Below, in pieces: positions 6,933 through 9,356 of a stretch of DNA of 9,356 nucleotides (within the stretch, counting starts at the first letter, position 1; each line of letters begins with the position of its first letter). The translations under genes were made by a program, and so were the position numbers. Where the stretch lies: assembly GCA_018378775.1 (NCBI GenBank), contig JAGZWV010000055.1:1-9356 (forward strand), written 5' to 3'. The notes below the pieces were generated by a model, which worked only from the letters and a program-made list of their open reading frames with translations, was not told where the DNA came from and ran no database searches. The DNA comes from Collinsella sp. GTDB taxonomy: Bacteria; Actinomycetota; Coriobacteriia; Coriobacteriales; Coriobacteriaceae.

Positions 6933-7042
6933 GGCCCCTTGGCCTTTAGTTTGATACAAGTTCCGCACGAGCCGGAAAGCACTAAATGTGCTTTCCGTGC
7001 GAGCAGGACTGTTCGCAGTAGCAAACTAAAGGCCAAGGGGCC
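6933..7042 (+). repeat. Large structured hairpin element, copy 2
   Basis: Perfect 21-bp arms (6933-6953 and 7022-7042) enclose a 68-nt core (6954-7021) homologous to copy 1 but in opposite orientation. On the plus strand: AGTTCCGCACGAGCC (6959-6973), apical stem 6974-6982 with 6988-6996 and loop TAAAT, GTGC (6997-7000) able to pair back with GCAC (6965-6968) leaving GAGCC bulged, and AGGACTGT (7005-7012), whose GGAC can pair with GTTC at 6960-6963. The outer arms differ from copy 1 apart from GTTTG/CAAAC. It starts 4 nt after the stop of the gene remnant and ends 32 nt from the stop of the intact glycosyltransferase, so it sits between two convergent gene ends. Confidence 0.85.
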
Positions 7043-7074
7043 CAGTCAACCTATCAGCAGCGATTACTCAGCAG

Positions 7075-8106
7075 TTAGTTGAATTTGAAGATCTTTGAGG
7101 CAAGATGGTATAGGCCGAGTGTGGTTTTGTCTCCGGCCCGTCCGCGCAGGTTGGTAAAGAATCCGACCACGCCGTAGCGAGCGCGACGATACATGCGCTC
7201 GTCGTACTCCTTCAGGTCCTTCCACAGCGTCTTCAGGCGCTCATCGGCACAATCTTCCTCGGAAAGCTTGGTGAGCACCGAGCAAATCGCCATCATCATG
7301 GTGAAGTAGCCCATCATGTACGAACGCAGACGCGAGGACTCGACGTCCTGGTACAGATGGAACGATTCCATCATGATGCGCGTTACGCGGAACTGCTGAC
7401 CCAGGCGCTTGACCATCGTGGCCTCATTGACGCTCTGACCCTCGCGACCGATAAAGTAGCGATAGAGGTCGATGTCTGCGTAGTACATGGTCTTGCAGCG
7501 CGGCAGCGGCACGTAAGCGTAGATATTATCCACGTAGAACGTGTGTGCCGGCATAGGCAGATTGGACTCGCGCAGTACATCGGTGCGATAGCACAGGCTG
7601 TGCATGAGCAGGTTCTGATCGGGACGGAAGTGTCCAATCTGGTCCCAAGAGAAAATCTTTTTGCGCGGCAGGGCAAACTTGTAGCCAATAGCAGTATGCG
7701 TGCCCTCGTAAACCTTCTCGTACACGTAGTTCGAGATAAACAGGTCGACGCGCTGGTCGCGCTCCTCAAAGCCACGCAGAATCGACAGCATGGTCGAAAG
7801 TGCCGCACCGTCGAGCCAGTCGTCCGAGTCGACAACCTTGTAGTAGGTGCCCTGCGCCTCGCGCAGACCCGAAAGGACGGCAATACCGTGGCCGCCGTTC
7901 TCCTGGTGCACCGCGCGGATGATACCGGGATAACGGGCCTCCCACTCGTCGGCCTTGGCGGCCGTCTCGTCCTTGGAGCCGTCGTCCACCACGATAATCT
8001 CGATATCGGTGGCGTAATTGCTCCCCTCCAAGATGGAGGTGATGCAATGGTCCATGTCCTTGGCGGCGTTATACGAGGGAATACCGAATGTTATGACTTT
8101 ATGCAT
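7075..8106 (-). CDS. Family 2 (GT-A) glycosyltransferase
   Basis: A 343-residue inverting sugar transferase using a nucleotide-sugar donor. The N-terminal GT-A domain shows TFGIPSYNAA (6-15), IIVVDDGSKDET (37-48), the glycine-rich HQENGGHGIAV (67-77), and the metal-binding DSDD (93-96). The C-terminal third is rich in aromatic and basic residues and ends in a short amphipathic LYHLASKIFKF that could lie on the membrane; no true transmembrane helix is evident. It starts inside the end of glf (8-bp overlap), so the two are co-transcribed and coupled. I chose the ATG at 8106, where the family's typical start (KVITFGIPSYN) begins; an in-frame ATG at 8124 would add six residues and also lacks a strong ribosome site. 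Coupling to glf suggests a galactofuranose-containing glycan, but donor and acceptor are unknown. Confidence 0.9.
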   Translation of the reverse strand: MHKVITFGIPSYNAAKDMDHCITSILEGSNYATDIEIIVVDDGSKDETAAKADEWEARYPGIIRAVHQENGGHGIAVLSGLREAQGTYYKVVDSDDWLDGAALSTMLSILRGFEERDQRVDLFISNYVYEKVYEGTHTAIGYKFALPRKKIFSWDQIGHFRPDQNLLMHSLCYRTDVLRESNLPMPAHTFYVDNIYAYVPLPRCKTMYYADIDLYRYFIGREGQSVNEATMVKRLGQQFRVTRIMMESFHLYQDVESSRLRSYMMGYFTMMMAICSVLTKLSEEDCADERLKTLWKDLKEYDERMYRRARYGVVGFFTNLRGRAGDKTTLGLYHLASKIFKFN

Positions 8107-9301
8107 GGCAGGCGATAATCTCATCCGAAAGATCGAGGGCGGAATTGGTCACGGCGTCCATATCGTAGTAACGATACTCGGCCAGACGACCCACCGGGTG
8201 GAAGTTCGTCAGGTTCTGGACGCGCTCAAGATAGCGCTCGTAGAGCTCACGGTTCTCGGGCTCCAGGATAGCGTAGTACGGCGTCTCGCCCGAGCCGGGC
8301 GTATAGGCCTTGGAGTACTCCTTCATGATGGTGGTCTTGCCGGGCAAGACCTGACCGGTCATGTTCTTGAACTCGGTGATACGCGTGTAGTCCTCGCTCG
8401 TGGTGTAGTTGACGGTGCCCACAGGCTGGAACTGGTCCATATCGAGCGTCTCGAACTTCATATCGAGCGTGCGGTACGGCAGCGCGCCCAGGTCGAGGTT
8501 GAACAGCTCGTCGAGTGGACCGGTGTAGACGATCTCGCCACCATAGACCTTGCCGTCGATCTTGACGGTAGTCTCGTCAATCTCAAAGAGGTCACGGGCG
8601 TCTACGTCACAGAATACGTCGATCAGATCGTGATCGAGCATATGCTCGAACAGCGCGGTATAGCCATCCTGCGGCATGCCCTGGAAAGGAGCCTGCGGGA
8701 AGTAGCGATCGTCATCGCCCACAAAGACGGGAACGCGGCCGGTGATCGAGGGGTCGATCTGATCGGGCGTCTGGCCCCACTGCTTCATGGTGTAATGCAA
8801 AAAGACGTTCTCGTAGACGTAATCGGCGACCTCGGCAAGATCCGGGTCGTTCTTCTTGCGCAGCTCCATGATGGGCACCTTGACGTCCTTGCCAAAGGTC
8901 TCCACGAGCTTCTGATACAGCTCCTCGCCGCGCTCATCGCCAAAGGCAAGCTTAAGGCTCGCATGGTTAAAGGGCACGGGCATAAGGGTACCGTTGATGT
9001 TGGCGAGCACCTTGTGCTGGTAGTCCGTCCACTTGGTAAAGCGCGACAGGAAGTTATGCACGCGCTCGTTAAAGGTATGGTAGATGTGCGGGCCATACTC
9101 GTGGACAAGGATTCCCGCCTCGTCAGTGCAGTCGAAAGCATTGCCCGCAATGTGGCTACGGCGCTCCAAAACGGCAACACGATAGCCGATGGTCTCGGCA
9201 AGACGGCGGGCGCAAACGGCACCGGCATATCCAGCACCGACGACAATCATGTCGTACGCGCCGGCGTTAAAGCCTTCAGGCAGGCCTGAGGTAATCTGCA
9301 T
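8099..9301 (-). CDS. glf: UDP-galactopyranose mutase
   Basis: Glf is a reduced-flavin enzyme converting UDP-galactopyranose to UDP-galactofuranose, the donor for galactofuranose in surface polysaccharides. The 400-residue product shows the FAD Rossmann motif VGAGYAGAV (21-29) with the acidic LER strand end (45-47), RSHIAGNAFD (48-57), GPHIYHT (70-76), the substrate-site KQWG (173-176) and TGRVPV (187-192), DDRYFPQAPFQGMPQDGYT (197-215) and the C-terminal GRLAEYRYYDMD (371-382). It carries about 16 residues before the Rossmann strand, slightly longer than many homologues. The start at 9301 is supported by AAGGAG (9307-9312) five bases upstream. It is the first visible gene of a leftward unit and overlaps the glycosyltransferase start. 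Confidence 0.96.
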   Translation of the reverse strand: MQITSGLPEGFNAGAYDMIVVGAGYAGAVCARRLAETIGYRVAVLERRSHIAGNAFDCTDEAGILVHEYGPHIYHTFNERVHNFLSRFTKWTDYQHKVLANINGTLMPVPFNHASLKLAFGDERGEELYQKLVETFGKDVKVPIMELRKKNDPDLAEVADYVYENVFLHYTMKQWGQTPDQIDPSITGRVPVFVGDDDRYFPQAPFQGMPQDGYTALFEHMLDHDLIDVFCDVDARDLFEIDETTVKIDGKVYGGEIVYTGPLDELFNLDLGALPYRTLDMKFETLDMDQFQPVGTVNYTTSEDYTRITEFKNMTGQVLPGKTTIMKEYSKAYTPGSGETPYYAILEPENRELYERYLERVQNLTNFHPVGRLAEYRYYDMDAVTNSALDLSDEIIACHA

Positions 9302-9315
9302 CGATACTCCTTGTC

Positions 9316-9345
9316 AAAAGCCACGGGCTCGTTAGCTGGGCTTTT
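9316..9345 (-). terminator. Hairpin upstream of glf
   Basis: AAAAGCC (9316-9322) and GGCTTTT (9339-9345) form a 7-bp inverted repeat with a 16-nt loop. On the minus strand the right arm ends in TTTT, just before the glf ribosome site. It could end transcription of a gene beyond the window edge or act as an attenuator for glf. The stem is short and the next gene is out of view. Confidence 0.4.
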
Positions 9346-9356
9346 CTCGAACATTC

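Noticed and set aside
6716..7042. CRISPR array or integron attC sites
   Set aside because: There are only two copies, in opposite orientation, with no regular spacers; the arms lack attC core sites and no integrase or cas gene is present.
6783..7082. 99-codon plus-strand open frame across the hairpins
   Set aside because: It starts in the apical loop of copy 1 and reads through both hairpin arms; no ribosome site is seen, and the structure and the relic in another frame explain the sequence better.
8018..9289. Long plus-strand open frame antisense to glf
   Set aside because: It is the GC-bias shadow of glf, with no recognisable domain, and glf is unambiguous on the other strand.

Overview
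The window reads as a piece of a high-GC, gut-type actinobacterial chromosome. Codon use is strongly GC-biased, and the gene set (actinobacterial-type ppk1, a TrmA-family rRNA methyltransferase, DJ-1 overlapping Maf, a P1-family peptidase, glf plus a GT2 glycosyltransferase) would fit a Coriobacteriia member such as Collinsella. That assignment is inference from gene content and style; no rRNA or other decisive marker is present.

Layout. Positions 1-537 hold no convincing gene and are strikingly AT-rich (about 32% GC by hand count over 181-360, against well over 60% in the genes). They lead into ppk1 (538-2946, +), a polyphosphate kinase with an unusual roughly 100-residue Pro/Glu/Ala-rich and then basic C-terminal tail, closed by a strong intrinsic terminator (2970-3013). 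Next is a 4Fe-4S/SAM-dependent 23S rRNA uracil-C5 methyltransferase (3060-4373, +). A candidate promoter at 4415-4442 precedes a two-gene, translationally coupled unit: a DJ-1/PfpI-family protein (4480-5022) and a Maf nucleotide pyrophosphatase (5019-5600), overlapping by ATGA. A hairpin follows maf, and then a P1-family (DmpA/NylC-like) self-processing hydrolase (5702-6703, +).

On the right, two genes run leftwards: glf (UDP-galactopyranose mutase, 9301-8099) overlaps a GT2 glycosyltransferase (8106-7075). They form a small surface-glycan operon that should make UDP-galactofuranose and add a sugar to a glycan.

The most interesting part is the 371-bp gap between the convergent P1 hydrolase and glycosyltransferase genes. 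It holds two copies, in opposite orientation, of a large hairpin element (6716-6840 and 6933-7042). Each has a perfect outer stem (29 and 21 bp) whose sequence is nearly unrelated between copies except for the inner GTTTG/CAAAC. Inside is a conserved 67-68 nt core with invariant unpaired blocks and a 9-bp apical stem showing two compensatory base-pair changes. Between the two copies lies a short relic of the 3' end of a second glycosyltransferase (about 6872-6928, +), matching the C-terminus of the intact one at the protein level with synonymous differences. I do not recognise the element as a named family; it could be a structured RNA, an unusual bidirectional 3'-end hairpin, or a small mobile hairpin that settles at gene ends.
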